Shown here one piece after another: positions 25,426 to 34,463 of a stretch of 51,214 bases of DNA. The stretch lies in the NCBI GenBank assembly GCA_001563335.1, contig LRSL01000072.1, positions 1 to 51,214 on the forward strand, given 5' to 3'. How positions within the stretch are numbered: position 1 is the stretch's first letter; each line of letters opens with the position of its first letter. Below the pieces are notes generated by a model, which was not told where the DNA came from, searched no databases, and saw only the letters and a list, made by a program, of their open reading frames with translations. This stretch comes from Candidatus Thorarchaeota archaeon SMTZ1-45 (lineage in GTDB: Archaea; Asgardarchaeota; Thorarchaeia; Thorarchaeales; Thorarchaeaceae). The position numbers and the translations under genes were made by a program.

Positions 25426-25443
25426 GTAGGTTATATACCCTAC
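25426..25443 (+). promoter_or_regulatory. TATA box embedded in an 18-bp near-palindrome upstream of moxR
   Basis: GTAGGTTATATACCCTAC is symmetric except for one pair of positions, and its centre TTATATA is a good TATA box. It lies 38-55 bp before the MoxR start, which has GGGGGGA as ribosome site. A protein bound at this dyad would block TBP, so a repressor site is plausible. Confidence 0.55.
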
Positions 25444-25480
25444 AACCATACTCCCTACTAGTTACAACGGGGGGAATAGT

Positions 25481-26386
25481 ATGCAGAGTGAGATGAAACT
25501 TTTCAAAGAGGCCTTTGATGAGCGAGTTAAAGCTGCTGTTTCTGAAGATGTTAAGATAGTCCTCAAAGAACAATACGCTGATGCTTTTGGAGTACTCACA
25601 GATTGTGAGAATGCAGATCTCATACCTGGAATAATAGGACCCCCTGGTACTGGGAAAACACTTCTTTTACGAGCTTATGCAAAGAAGAGTGGGAGGGAGC
25701 TATATTGGGTCACAGGGGACGAAGGTGTAAGACCATCACATCTTACTGGTGCATTCAACCCAAGTATAGTTCTTAACAAAGGCTTCACACTTGAAGCATT
25801 TGAACCAGGTCCGTTATTGAAGAGCATGGTCTTTGGAGGAGTCTTTGGCTTAAACGAAGGAAATCGCCTTAGTGAGTATGTACAAAACTCTCTATTAGAT
25901 CCATTTGAAGAACGCTCGATTAACGTTCAAAGACTAGGTAGGATTCGTGCAAATGATGGTTTCTTCCCAGTTTTAACAATGAATCCCGAGGAAATGAGTG
26001 GTGCTCATAGACTCAGTGAGGCACTTAGAGACCGTATTAGAGTATGGATACGTCTTGGATATCCACGCAAGGAAACTGAAATTGAAATCGTGAAGATGAA
26101 CTGTCCAGAATACAAGCTCACAGATGCTGTTCTCGAGAAGGTGTATGGACTTGTTTCATCCACTAGAGTAAACACTGACATCGAGATTCCTGCGAGTATT
26201 AGAGCAGGGATATCAATATCACGACTCGCAGCTGAGATGACAAAACGGATGAAAGAGAAGACTATCTCACACTCCACACTATCAAAAGCTGCAACCTATG
26301 TGCTTGTAGGAGCGTTGCGATTCAGACCTGGAATCGATCCTGAGCCTGCTGTCAACTCAATTGTCAGGAGGAACTTGGGGAGTTAA
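25481..26386 (+). CDS. MoxR-type AAA+ ATPase with altered Walker B
   Basis: 301 residues. Walker A is GPPGTGKT (53-60). The Walker B segment reads VFGLNEGNR (121-129), where MoxR proteins usually have an aspartate: Asn125 replaces it, while the catalytic Glu126 stays. Sensor 1 (VLTMNPEEM) and the arginine-finger region (LSEALRDRIRVWIRL) are present, and a C-terminal helical lid follows. MoxR ATPases work with VWA proteins as chaperones that insert metal cofactors or mature complexes. The VWA partner gene starts 5 bp downstream. The change in Walker B may lower Mg binding or hydrolysis; this is inference. Confidence 0.92.
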   Translation: MQSEMKLFKEAFDERVKAAVSEDVKIVLKEQYADAFGVLTDCENADLIPGIIGPPGTGKTLLLRAYAKKSGRELYWVTGDEGVRPSHLTGAFNPSIVLNKGFTLEAFEPGPLLKSMVFGGVFGLNEGNRLSEYVQNSLLDPFEERSINVQRLGRIRANDGFFPVLTMNPEEMSGAHRLSEALRDRIRVWIRLGYPRKETEIEIVKMNCPEYKLTDAVLEKVYGLVSSTRVNTDIEIPASIRAGISISRLAAEMTKRMKEKTISHSTLSKAATYVLVGALRFRPGIDPEPAVNSIVRRNLGS

Positions 26387-26391
26387 TTGAC

Positions 26392-28944
26392 ATGGCAGCT
26401 CAGCCAAAAATTACTCCAATCCCAAGTAATGCCCCTCCGTTTGCTCATGAGTTTACCAAACGTATGCGGTCAAGAAAGGATGTTGCAAAGAAGCCAAGTG
26501 TTCGGCAGACTCAATCCATTCCTCAGCTTCTTTCTGCTAGATTCTTTAGAAATGGAAAGCTCACTCTCGAAGATTTCCTTGAAGCAGCTATCTTCACAAC
26601 GTATCCCCCTGACCAAGACATTGCTAGAGAGGTCGCAGAAGATATTCTTCTGGGACGCGAAAAGATAGAACGAACCAAAGCTGATGATAAGGAGAACGAA
26701 GTCCAAGCCGTAACAACCAATCAGAAACAGTCAGATGCTCTTCAAAAAGTCATGGATCAGATACGTCGAGAGCAAGAGTTGGCGAAAGTCATCCAGGAAG
26801 ATAAAGTACAGGCGGGATACGATTATTTGCAAGACCTTCACAAGAATGGTGATCCCAAGCTCTATGAAACTGCAACTGACTATCTAACTGATGGTGATAT
26901 TGTACTTCGAGGCATAACAAGTAATCAGGAACTCAAAGAGATTGCTGGATCAATATTGTTAGATAGAGCAGGTGTTCTTACATCTCAGGATATTGAGAAC
27001 TCCAAAACACTTGATGTCCTAGATGAAGTCTGCAATATATCAAATGCTGCTGAGCAGCTTGCGGCAAAAGCCCATCGCGGAGATAGCGATGTTGAACAAG
27101 AATTCTCAGATTTGGCAAGACGTGATTCAACAACAGCTGCTCGGGCGCTTCGACATATCGAAGAGATGGACACGTTAGATGAACAAACCAGACAATCTCT
27201 AGACAAATCACTTCAAAACAATCTAACGGATTTGAGTGACGCTGCTGACTATGCTGCAGAAATGAAGCGATTGCCAACTAATCTGAATCAGCATATTCAG
27301 GATACACCCAATAAGTATTCACTAAGTGATGCTGCTGCATTTGCTGAAAAAATCAAGAAACACACTGGCTATGATATTATGGATGACCTGCTTAACGCTT
27401 ATGATGAGCAATATGAAAATGGAGGTCATAATAATGTGGACATGCGGCAGCTGTCTGATGCTGCTCGAGACAATCAGAGTTGGGATAATCTACTCAAAAA
27501 AGAGATCAAATCACTGATTCAGGATGCGAATGCACGTTCCTCTCCATCGGATTTCTTAAGGTCCCTTGTGGCTCAGGGAATGGGGCTGGGTACTGATCTA
27601 CCTAGTAGTCACACGCAAAAGGAATGGAGTAATGCTATGCAGAATCTAGCCAATGCTGCTTGTGATACATCTCCCACCAAAACCCATCTTCGTAATACGG
27701 TGAAACAACTTTCCCGAATGGGTCAGATTCCTTCAAAAGAATCAATCAAGAAGGCGGGAAAACGCTTGGGCATGTCAGAAGCTGAAATTCTGGAATTACT
27801 AAATCCCTCTTACGAAGTCATCAAGAAACTGATTGAGGCTGGGGTTTCGGATTTTGATAGGATTCACAATCTCGTATCTGCAGCTGGACTGTCCCATCAA
27901 CAACTTAGACAACTCGCAGATATGGCTGCAGAGAAGGGAAACCAGAGTGCATTGGGTGCAATCGCACATGAAGACCTTCATGCAGCACTCGGTACAGGTG
28001 CACAAGGATATGGAACACGAAGATTTGGTCAAGGTTATGGAGCTGGCAGTGGTGATGGTTCTCAGCCATATGATGAAAGCCGCGCAGATATGGCATTTGG
28101 AGGTCTCTTAGGAGGTCCTGCTACAAACATAGTAAGACTATGGTATAGCTATAGAGATCAGCTGCCTGATGAGCTCAAACAGAAGCTAAAGGATATAGCT
28201 AGGAGATTATTGATAGACCTTGGTATGAGATATGCTAGACAAACAATGGGAAGTAGTATGCTCGGAGGGATTCAAGAATCCACAACAGTAAGACCATTCA
28301 AGATTGGCGATGACATGGACCTCATCGATTTAGAAGAAACAATAGACTCTCTCCTGACTCAGGGGCGTACAAGCTTCAAGATTCTAGAAACCTCTGATTT
28401 CCTAGTAACGGAAACCTATCAAGGTCATCGTGCATTCTATTGGGCTCTCGATAAAAGCGGCTCAATGAACTCTGCTGAGAAACTAGGTATGCTCGCAATT
28501 TCGGTAATGGCAGGTCTCTATGGAATTAAACGTGATGACTTTGGAGTAGTTCTGTTTGATAGTGTCACTCATGTTGTTAAGAGTATAGCTGAGAAGAATG
28601 TTTCAGTTGACAAAGTAGCAACAGATTTGCTTGATGCACGGGCTAGTGGTGGTACAGGCGGTGCTGAATCGTTAAAGCTTGCGCTTCAAAACTTCGAGGA
28701 TACTCGTGCGAAGGAGAAGATACTAGTGTTTTCCACTGATATGTATCTGAGCGACCAAGCAATCTGCGAACAACTTGCAGAACGGATGAAACCTCTTGGA
28801 ATCAAGATGATAATTCTTGTACCAAAATCTTCCTATAATCCGCAGGCTGCAAACAATCTAGCAAAGAAAGCTCATGGTGTGGTCCTAGACATTGCATCAA
28901 TAGATGAGCTCCCAACAAAACTCCTTCGAGTAACAAACTACTGA
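26392..28944 (+). CDS. Large VWA-domain protein, partner of MoxR
   Basis: 850 residues. The first ~650 are highly charged, soluble and helical, with a recurring motif (LSDAADYAAEM, LSDAAAFAEKI, LSDAARDN, LANAACD) suggesting an alpha-helical repeat scaffold. The VWA domain fills about 675-850. Its MIDAS metal site is complete: DKSGSM at about 686-691, Thr in GGTGGAES, and Asp in FSTDMYLSD. Typical MoxR partners are shorter, so the long helical front is a notable addition. It follows moxR by 5 bp with GGGGAG upstream, so they are cotranscribed. The substrate is unknown. Confidence 0.9.
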   Translation: MAAQPKITPIPSNAPPFAHEFTKRMRSRKDVAKKPSVRQTQSIPQLLSARFFRNGKLTLEDFLEAAIFTTYPPDQDIAREVAEDILLGREKIERTKADDKENEVQAVTTNQKQSDALQKVMDQIRREQELAKVIQEDKVQAGYDYLQDLHKNGDPKLYETATDYLTDGDIVLRGITSNQELKEIAGSILLDRAGVLTSQDIENSKTLDVLDEVCNISNAAEQLAAKAHRGDSDVEQEFSDLARRDSTTAARALRHIEEMDTLDEQTRQSLDKSLQNNLTDLSDAADYAAEMKRLPTNLNQHIQDTPNKYSLSDAAAFAEKIKKHTGYDIMDDLLNAYDEQYENGGHNNVDMRQLSDAARDNQSWDNLLKKEIKSLIQDANARSSPSDFLRSLVAQGMGLGTDLPSSHTQKEWSNAMQNLANAACDTSPTKTHLRNTVKQLSRMGQIPSKESIKKAGKRLGMSEAEILELLNPSYEVIKKLIEAGVSDFDRIHNLVSAAGLSHQQLRQLADMAAEKGNQSALGAIAHEDLHAALGTGAQGYGTRRFGQGYGAGSGDGSQPYDESRADMAFGGLLGGPATNIVRLWYSYRDQLPDELKQKLKDIARRLLIDLGMRYARQTMGSSMLGGIQESTTVRPFKIGDDMDLIDLEETIDSLLTQGRTSFKILETSDFLVTETYQGHRAFYWALDKSGSMNSAEKLGMLAISVMAGLYGIKRDDFGVVLFDSVTHVVKSIAEKNVSVDKVATDLLDARASGGTGGAESLKLALQNFEDTRAKEKILVFSTDMYLSDQAICEQLAERMKPLGIKMIILVPKSSYNPQAANNLAKKAHGVVLDIASIDELPTKLLRVTNY

Positions 28945-29685
28945 TTAGAGGGGGGAATAGCCAGCTTTCTCTGTCAGAGATTTTTCTTTGATCTCACAAA
29001 CCCAGAACTTGTATGCGCAGATGTAATCTTCAGTTCCCCGAAGGTCAATAAGTCGTGAACTAAACAACCTTCTCATCAATCTCATATATCTAAAGAATGG
29101 GTCTCCAGGTAGTACTACTTCAGCGATGCAATTGATTTGGTAGCTCTGATTTTGAGGTGCTAATGGTTGCGTCCAAAAGAAGTTCAGACTCACACGTGGG
29201 TCTCTTAGAATATTCTGGTAGGTGACATCCCCATACATCTCAACTGCTCCGAATCTGAAACGGTCAATCTTTTTGTCATCTAGCATGATCTTCTGGTAAA
29301 GCTCAATTCGTTCTTCGATAGTTTCACCGAATGGTCTGCCTTGAAATGAGAGCTCTGCACCCTCTAGCTCAAGAATCATGTCTTCCAGTGCCTCATCAGT
29401 GAGAGTAAGTCTAACCAACTTTTTTGCAGAATTTACTGGGAAAATACCAGTTGCATTTTTCGTTGAAACTGTCGGTTTCATCAAGGTATCTTCATAGAGC
29501 CTACGGATCTTATCATCTGCATCTTGAGCCCCTTCGAGTGTGTTCACAATGGCTTCATAAATTGCATCTGGAATCGCATTTAATGGAAAAGAGACCTCGA
29601 GTCCACTAAGCACAATGTCAATCTTTCTCAGCTCGCGATCAATGAACTTAATTCTGGTAGGTTTCTCATCCGGCAATGGATACAC
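28945..29685 (-). CDS. Unrecognised alpha/beta protein
   Basis: 246 residues, soluble, mildly acidic and with no membrane segment. The sequence alternates strands (RKIDIVLSGLEVSF, KKLVRLTLT, SYQINCIAEVVL) and helices (DAIYEAIVNTLEGAQDADDKIRRL, EERIELYQKIML). Known motifs were not found. The gene is convergent with the VWA gene (adjacent stops, no gap) and divergent from the gelsolin gene. The start is a GTG at 29685; the region upstream has a TATA-like TTAAATATAG at about 29760-29770. Possibly lineage-specific. Confidence 0.7.
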   Translation of the reverse strand: MYPLPDEKPTRIKFIDRELRKIDIVLSGLEVSFPLNAIPDAIYEAIVNTLEGAQDADDKIRRLYEDTLMKPTVSTKNATGIFPVNSAKKLVRLTLTDEALEDMILELEGAELSFQGRPFGETIEERIELYQKIMLDDKKIDRFRFGAVEMYGDVTYQNILRDPRVSLNFFWTQPLAPQNQSYQINCIAEVVLPGDPFFRYMRLMRRLFSSRLIDLRGTEDYICAYKFWVCEIKEKSLTEKAGYSPL

Positions 29686-29863
29686 ATCGTAAGTGTTTTC
29701 TCAGATGGCTTCAATTCTTGTTATTTCTTGCCTTCTGGCTGGTTTCATTTCCCATATGCTATATTTAACGATATGTTGGACAAGTGATACCCACTGAAAA
29801 AGCCTCATAAGAGAATCTGCACGACAAAGTTCCGAAGTTAATCGTGGATAAGGTTTGAGCAAC

Positions 29864-30142
29864 ATGGTTGAAGCATTCGAGATTGACTCAGAGGCTAAAC
29901 TGATTGAGTCCAAGTATGATGTTGTTGAGGTTGATACGAATAAGGTCCTAGTATTTGTAGTCCATGAGAATAAAACCGTCTACCTTTGGAGGGGTAAGAA
30001 CGCAGAAATCGTCACGAAGCTAATTGGGACTCGAGTTGCAGCTAGATTGAGTCACACCTATCCTGATTACAGAATACGCCCTATCTCTGAGGGAAATGAG
30101 CCAGCTGCATTCAAACATCTTCTGGGCAAGAAACTCAAATGA
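29864..30142 (+). CDS. Single gelsolin-domain protein (Asgard actin regulator)
   Basis: 92 residues from ATG 29864 (a TTG at 29855 is also open). The whole protein is one gelsolin/ADF-H-type domain. A strand VLVFVVHENKTVYLWRGKNA corresponds to the conserved D-x-G/x-x-hh-hWxG core. A long helix (IVTKLIGTRVAARLSHTY) and the closing strand RIRPISEGNEPAAFKHLLG follow, where EG-x-EP-x-x-F is the family signature. Single and double gelsolin domains are known in Asgard archaea and bind actin. Calcium-binding acidic residues are not obvious. This gene is the best taxonomic marker in the window. Confidence 0.88.
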   Translation: MVEAFEIDSEAKLIESKYDVVEVDTNKVLVFVVHENKTVYLWRGKNAEIVTKLIGTRVAARLSHTYPDYRIRPISEGNEPAAFKHLLGKKLK

Positions 30143-30190
30143 AATTTCTAAGCACCAGAAAACACTTAGTTGTAGATGTAATCATACTGG

Positions 30191-30496
30191 ATGGTGACGT
30201 TTCTGAGTATAGATCGACTTGCATATTTGAGTATGATACGCAACGTTCGAAGAGGGCTTGAAACTAGGACTCAAATAATTAAACAGCTTGATCCAGATAA
30301 CTGGGTAACAACTACTGCAATTTCCAGAAATGTTGATGTTACATTTACAACTGTTCTCTATCATTTAAGAAACCTTGAGAGAGAAAGAATTGTAGAACGT
30401 AATCCTGGAGGACATGGTTGGAGGTTTGGTCCTTTCCAACAGAGTGATTTATCTCAATACTTAGAAACTAAACCTAGTCGAAAGAAAAAGAGATAG
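30191..30496 (+). CDS. Small winged-helix transcriptional regulator (ArsR-like)
   Basis: 101 residues forming one winged helix: helix 1 IRNVRRGLETRTQIIKQL, then WVTTTAISRNVDVTFTTVLYHLRNLERERIVER as helix-turn-helix, with a short wing (NPGGHGWRFGPF) and a basic tail (KPSRKKKR). ArsR-like regulators of this size are common in archaea. The YHLRNLE recognition helix is typical. It is followed 10 bp downstream by the dimethylargininase gene, so it probably regulates or travels with it. There are no metal-binding cysteines, so the signal is probably not metal through Cys. Confidence 0.85.
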   Translation: MVTFLSIDRLAYLSMIRNVRRGLETRTQIIKQLDPDNWVTTTAISRNVDVTFTTVLYHLRNLERERIVERNPGGHGWRFGPFQQSDLSQYLETKPSRKKKR

Positions 30497-30506
30497 TTGC
30501 AGCAAA

Positions 30507-31259
30507 ATGAAACTTCGAGCTATTGTTAGACCACCTGGTCGAAATTTCAAGAGTTGCATATCAACTCATCCATATCATCACACGGTCAATCTTGGATTAG
30601 CTTTGAAACAACATGAGAAATATTGTAGTGTACTTCAGGAACTTGGTTTAGACTTAATAGAGCTCTCACCTGATGATGAACATCCAGATTCCTGTTTTGT
30701 AGAAGATACAGCTGTCGTTTCTGGGACTCGTGCTTTAATAACAAGAATGGCAAAGGAAAGTCGTCGAGGGGAGAGTGAACGGATCGAAGAAATTCTTTCA
30801 GAATTCAAACAGATTTCTTCGGTGAAAGCACCTGGAACTCTAGAAGGTGGCGATGTGGTTCATCTTCCTGATTCACTTCTCTGTGGTATCACACAACGTA
30901 CAAACTTTGAAGGAGCTACCCAGATGGAACATTGGCTAGAAACCCCAATTCATTGCATCGAAGATCCCAGCATTGTGCACATTAAGAGCCATATCACTTA
31001 TCTAAACAAGAATTTCATCCTAGTGAATCCCCGATATATCGATAATTCTATTCTAGATAGATTCACGAAGATTATTCTTCCAAAAGAAGAAGTGCACTCT
31101 GCAAACACGCTCACTATTGGAGATGTTGTTATCTTATCAGCACGGCATAATAAGACATCTAAACTAGTTAATGAGGCTGGGTTTGATGTAATTCAACTTG
31201 ATATGAGTGAGTTCGAAAAATGCGATGGAGCCTTAACCTGCTTATCCATCATTTTCTAA
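30507..31259 (+). CDS. Dimethylargininase (DDAH) family enzyme
   Basis: 250 residues of the guanidino-modifying (pentein) fold. It hydrolyses N-methylated arginine, or a related guanidine, to citrulline and an amine. Key segments: DSCFVEDTAVV (substrate Asp/Glu), TLEGGDVVHL (catalytic-site Glu and Asp), IVHIKSHITYL (catalytic His) and the terminal DGALTCLSIIF with the nucleophile Cys245. The ending LTC-x-S matches eukaryotic DDAH closely. The fold is complete. No arginine-pathway neighbours are seen, so methylarginine removal is more likely than arginine deiminase energy metabolism. Confidence 0.9.
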   Translation: MKLRAIVRPPGRNFKSCISTHPYHHTVNLGLALKQHEKYCSVLQELGLDLIELSPDDEHPDSCFVEDTAVVSGTRALITRMAKESRRGESERIEEILSEFKQISSVKAPGTLEGGDVVHLPDSLLCGITQRTNFEGATQMEHWLETPIHCIEDPSIVHIKSHITYLNKNFILVNPRYIDNSILDRFTKIILPKEEVHSANTLTIGDVVILSARHNKTSKLVNEAGFDVIQLDMSEFEKCDGALTCLSIIF

Positions 31260-31262
31260 ATA

Positions 31263-32192
31263 TTACCAGAATTCAGCATAGAAGTCTTTAGCATTCAGCC
31301 AGTATATCTTTCGAAGCACACTCCTTGGCAAATCAAGACCATTGATGAATGTACCACCAGAATTTACTGTATCAGTATCTGTGAATGGTAGTGGTCTTTG
31401 TTTTATTGCTGTTTCAAGTAGTAATCTAAGAGCTAGATACCGCCCCTCATAGTAATCCCTCTCTGGTCTCCATGTCACACAATCTGTCCCAAAAACAATC
31501 CTGTTTTGATACTTTTTGAAGAACTCCCTTGCTCTCCTTGGGTCCTTACTAAGTTCTCGAGAAACCCATCTTGCTGAGCTAGTATCGATGTTGAAATTGG
31601 GATAAGTATCAAACCAGCGAGCTAAATTATCCAGTCTGTATATTTCAGGTTGAGATCCAAAATGTGCCAATTGAAACTTCAGAGCACTGTGTCGTTTCAA
31701 CACTCCTTCAAGCTCATCGAGGTCTCTCTCTTTAGATGAATAGACGGAGGTGTCTGTATATCTTGTGGAATAATATGTATCTGGATCAGAAAGATGTAGT
31801 AGAAATGGAATCCCTTCATCCTTCATGACATCAAAAACTCTCGCCATCTCATTTTCATCCATCCTTAGATCATCCGGCTTTGCAGCTGTTCTCCCTCTCA
31901 TTACAGGAGCTGATTGCATCTTTGCCATATGATAACCCTCATCTCGAAGAGTGGCTATTTCTTTGAGAATTGTATCTACTCCATCGACAAACCGCATAGC
32001 ACCTGAGAAGTATTTAGCAAAAATGAATCTCCCAGGATAAGTCTTCTCCGCATAATTCCTAGCTCCCAAGCTGTGACAAATTAAGAGTGATTCCTTTACA
32101 CCATAACTCTCACTAATTTCTACCAGCATATCAAGAGCATCTGTATCTACAACATGAATATGTGCATCGAATATGGGTTCATTGAATGTCAA
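31263..32192 (-). CDS. Amidohydrolase_2-family TIM-barrel metal hydrolase
   Basis: 309 residues. The first strand carries IFDAHIHVVD (metal His pair), followed by strands around FLLHLSDP, LKFQLAHFGS and IVFGTDCVTWRP (the metal-bound Asp). This matches the amidohydrolase-2 group, which includes decarboxylases and lactonases of aromatic or sugar acids. The exact reaction is not evident. It is convergent with the DDAH gene (3-bp gap) and divergent from a small surface-protein gene. Confidence 0.85.
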   Translation of the reverse strand: MTFNEPIFDAHIHVVDTDALDMLVEISESYGVKESLLICHSLGARNYAEKTYPGRFIFAKYFSGAMRFVDGVDTILKEIATLRDEGYHMAKMQSAPVMRGRTAAKPDDLRMDENEMARVFDVMKDEGIPFLLHLSDPDTYYSTRYTDTSVYSSKERDLDELEGVLKRHSALKFQLAHFGSQPEIYRLDNLARWFDTYPNFNIDTSSARWVSRELSKDPRRAREFFKKYQNRIVFGTDCVTWRPERDYYEGRYLALRLLLETAIKQRPLPFTDTDTVNSGGTFINGLDLPRSVLRKIYWLNAKDFYAEFW

Positions 32193-32341
32193 TTCTGGAT
32201 GCAGTTCTTTACACCTAATAGCGGCTAAGTGTTGCCCATTGAAAACTCTGTTTGTTTAGGATGAGTATGTAGGCAAATAGCTTTTCTGTATTCATTTTTC
32301 ATTCGAAGTGAACCGCAAGCGCGGGTTAAGGAGAATGTAGA

Positions 32342-33031
32342 ATGAATCGCACGCTAAAAGTTGTGCTAGTAATCTCATTTGTAGCTATATTCCTGATATC
32401 ACCTGTAGCAGCAGCTACATCAGAAGGGCTTGAATGGGGTGTAGTACTAAATGACGAATTCACCTATCGTTTTGTATGGGTGGATGAAGGAGAAACTACC
32501 TTTGATGAAGGTATGAATATCACAGTCGAAGCTACTCCTGGGGCAATACCTGATCCTCTATCAGATTGGACCTCAATTCCCACAGTAGATATTGATATGT
32601 ACTATACCAATGGTACAGCACTTGGTATAGAAGCTCTGCTCTTTCTTGGCTTTATAGGAATTGGAGGATATTTTATTGTACCTACTGGCAACTATAATCT
32701 GTTAACTGAATTAGCAATGGACTCTGACTGGTGGACTGAGAATCATACAATCATCAATGACTCATCAGTTTGGGGTGTCCGATTATCTGGAGTAGATGAC
32801 GGGGATCCTGTATCACTCTATGTACAGTATCTGAAATCAGATGGATTCTGCGCTAGATACGTCCTTGAGGCTACAAACAGTACATCTGGTGTCAAAACTA
32901 CAGTTTCATTGATACGTGATGGACTTGGGCTTGACATCCTTGGACTACTCCAAGATAACATTCTATATGTCGGTTTAGGGGTAGGCGTGATAGTTATAAT
33001 AGGTGCTGTAGTTTGCATGCGTAGAAGGTAA
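32342..33031 (+). CDS. Small surface protein with signal peptide and C-terminal anchor
   Basis: 229 residues. Signal peptide VVLVISFVAIFLISPVAAA, an outward domain of about 170 residues with acidic/aromatic composition and several sequons (NGT, NHT, NDSS, NSTS), then a membrane segment (ILYVGLGVGVIVIIGAVVCM) and RRR. The layout is the same as in the two larger surface proteins of this window. AAGGAG lies 8 nt before the ATG, and a hairpin terminator follows the stop at once. No functional domain is recognised. Confidence 0.82.
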   Translation: MNRTLKVVLVISFVAIFLISPVAAATSEGLEWGVVLNDEFTYRFVWVDEGETTFDEGMNITVEATPGAIPDPLSDWTSIPTVDIDMYYTNGTALGIEALLFLGFIGIGGYFIVPTGNYNLLTELAMDSDWWTENHTIINDSSVWGVRLSGVDDGDPVSLYVQYLKSDGFCARYVLEATNSTSGVKTTVSLIRDGLGLDILGLLQDNILYVGLGVGVIVIIGAVVCMRRR

Positions 33032-33036
33032 AGAGA

Positions 33037-33066
33037 GTGGGGTTCTGCCCCACCTACTTCTTTTTC
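33037..33066. terminator. Hairpin terminator between convergent genes
   Basis: GTGGGG (33037-33042) pairs with CCCCAC (33048-33053) over a 5-nt loop, followed by CTACTTCTTTTTC. It lies 5 bp after the surface-protein stop and just before the end of the convergent amidohydrolase gene, so it can serve the plus strand well. Confidence 0.75.
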
Positions 33067-34396
33067 ATTCTTTATTCAGACATGACCAGAGATTCTCAGC
33101 TGATTTCCTAGACACTTCTAACACATGAGCATCAGTTGTTTGAGTCAGTAATCTGTCCTTTACAACGACTCTTCCATTCACAATGACATCTCTAACGTCA
33201 CGTCCACTAAAGGTATTGACAAGATGACCAATAATTGATGTGGGAGTGATTGGTGTGGGAGCTCTTGAACCATCCAATATCACGATATCAGCTAATTTCC
33301 TCTTCTCAATACTACCCAACTCATTTCCCAGACCATAGCAATGAGCTCCCTCTATTGTAGCCATTCGAAAGATCTCATCAGAACCGATTATACTTGGATT
33401 GCCACTTGCCAATCGATGCACAGTTAAGGCACATCTCATATTTTCAAATGGATCATAAATCCATCCATCATTTCCAAGACCTACGGTGATCCCTTTACTT
33501 AGCATAGCTGGAACTGGTGCAACTCCCACAGCATTCAACATATTGCTCATTGGGTTGTGCGCAACTGAAGCTCTTCTCTTCGCAATCAGATCTAGTTCAT
33601 GGTCATTTACGTGGACACAATGAGCGAGAACTGTCTTAGGTCCAAGAACCTCGAGTCTATCCAGTCGCTCCACTGTTCTTTCTCCAGATGCTTCAAGATT
33701 GTGGTATAGATCTACAAGACCTTCAGAGGTATGAACTGTTATTGGGACGTCAAGCTGCTTTGCTTGTTCTACTGCTCTTGCGACGATTTCATCTCCAACT
33801 GTGAATGATGCATGAAGACTTATCATACCAGAGACCAATTCATCATTTTTGTAAGATTCAATGAATCTAATTCCCTCCTGAAACCCCCTATGAGCCTCAT
33901 CAGGATTATTCCTTTCGGTCATTTCGAAGGCAAGGACACCTCGGATACCAATTTCCTTTGAACCTCGAGCAATTTCGGTAAGACTTCCTTCAATAGAATT
34001 TGGTCCAGAGTAAGTATCTGCAAAAAAAGTAGAGCCATTTCTCAACATATCGGCTCCTGCTGACAAGGCACTTGCATAGGCGTCTTCCTGAGTCAAAGCT
34101 TCATCAACAGGCCACCAAACTCGTTGAAGAACTTGAACAAAATCTGTTGGTGGTTTGATATTTAAGCTAGCTCCACGCAATAGAATGCCATAAAGGTGTG
34201 TGTGTGCTGTAATCAAACCTGGGATGATAACACATCCAGTGGCATCAATAACTGTATCAGCGCTGAATTTCGCTTCACCTTCACTTATTTCAGAAATCCT
34301 TTCTCCATGGATCCTAACATAACCTTCTGGAATTATAGTTTCTCTTTTATCACCAGTAACAATCATACCATTCTTAATCAGAAGTTCTTCGCTCAT
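33065..34396 (-). CDS. ssnA: SsnA/TrzN-type aminohydrolase
   Basis: About 443 residues. Metal-binding motifs of the cytosine-deaminase-like amidohydrolases are present: PGLITAHTHLYG (His pair), LHASFTVGDE and ITVHTSEG (His), LAHCVHV (His) and LGNDGWIYD (Asp). The segment TDFVQVLQRVWWPVDEAL and the later ERNNPDEAHRGFQEGI are close to SsnA proteins. These are hydrolases of unproved substrate often linked to purine or selenium metabolism. The frame is open ten codons upstream to 34426, but GGTGGAG lies 7 nt before the ATG at 34396, which is preferred. Confidence 0.85.
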   Translation of the reverse strand: MSEELLIKNGMIVTGDKRETIIPEGYVRIHGERISEISEGEAKFSADTVIDATGCVIIPGLITAHTHLYGILLRGASLNIKPPTDFVQVLQRVWWPVDEALTQEDAYASALSAGADMLRNGSTFFADTYSGPNSIEGSLTEIARGSKEIGIRGVLAFEMTERNNPDEAHRGFQEGIRFIESYKNDELVSGMISLHASFTVGDEIVARAVEQAKQLDVPITVHTSEGLVDLYHNLEASGERTVERLDRLEVLGPKTVLAHCVHVNDHELDLIAKRRASVAHNPMSNMLNAVGVAPVPAMLSKGITVGLGNDGWIYDPFENMRCALTVHRLASGNPSIIGSDEIFRMATIEGAHCYGLGNELGSIEKRKLADIVILDGSRAPTPITPTSIIGHLVNTFSGRDVRDVIVNGRVVVKDRLLTQTTDAHVLEVSRKSAENLWSCLNKE

Positions 34397-34463
34397 TTCT
34401 TGACTCCACCAATCGTGTTTTATCAACAGGCAATAAGATTACTCTTTGTGTCAAGTTCAAACA

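Noticed and set aside
29701..29913. 70-codon minus-strand frame over the gelsolin gene start
   Set aside because: Antisense to a well-supported gene and to its promoter; no recognisable features.
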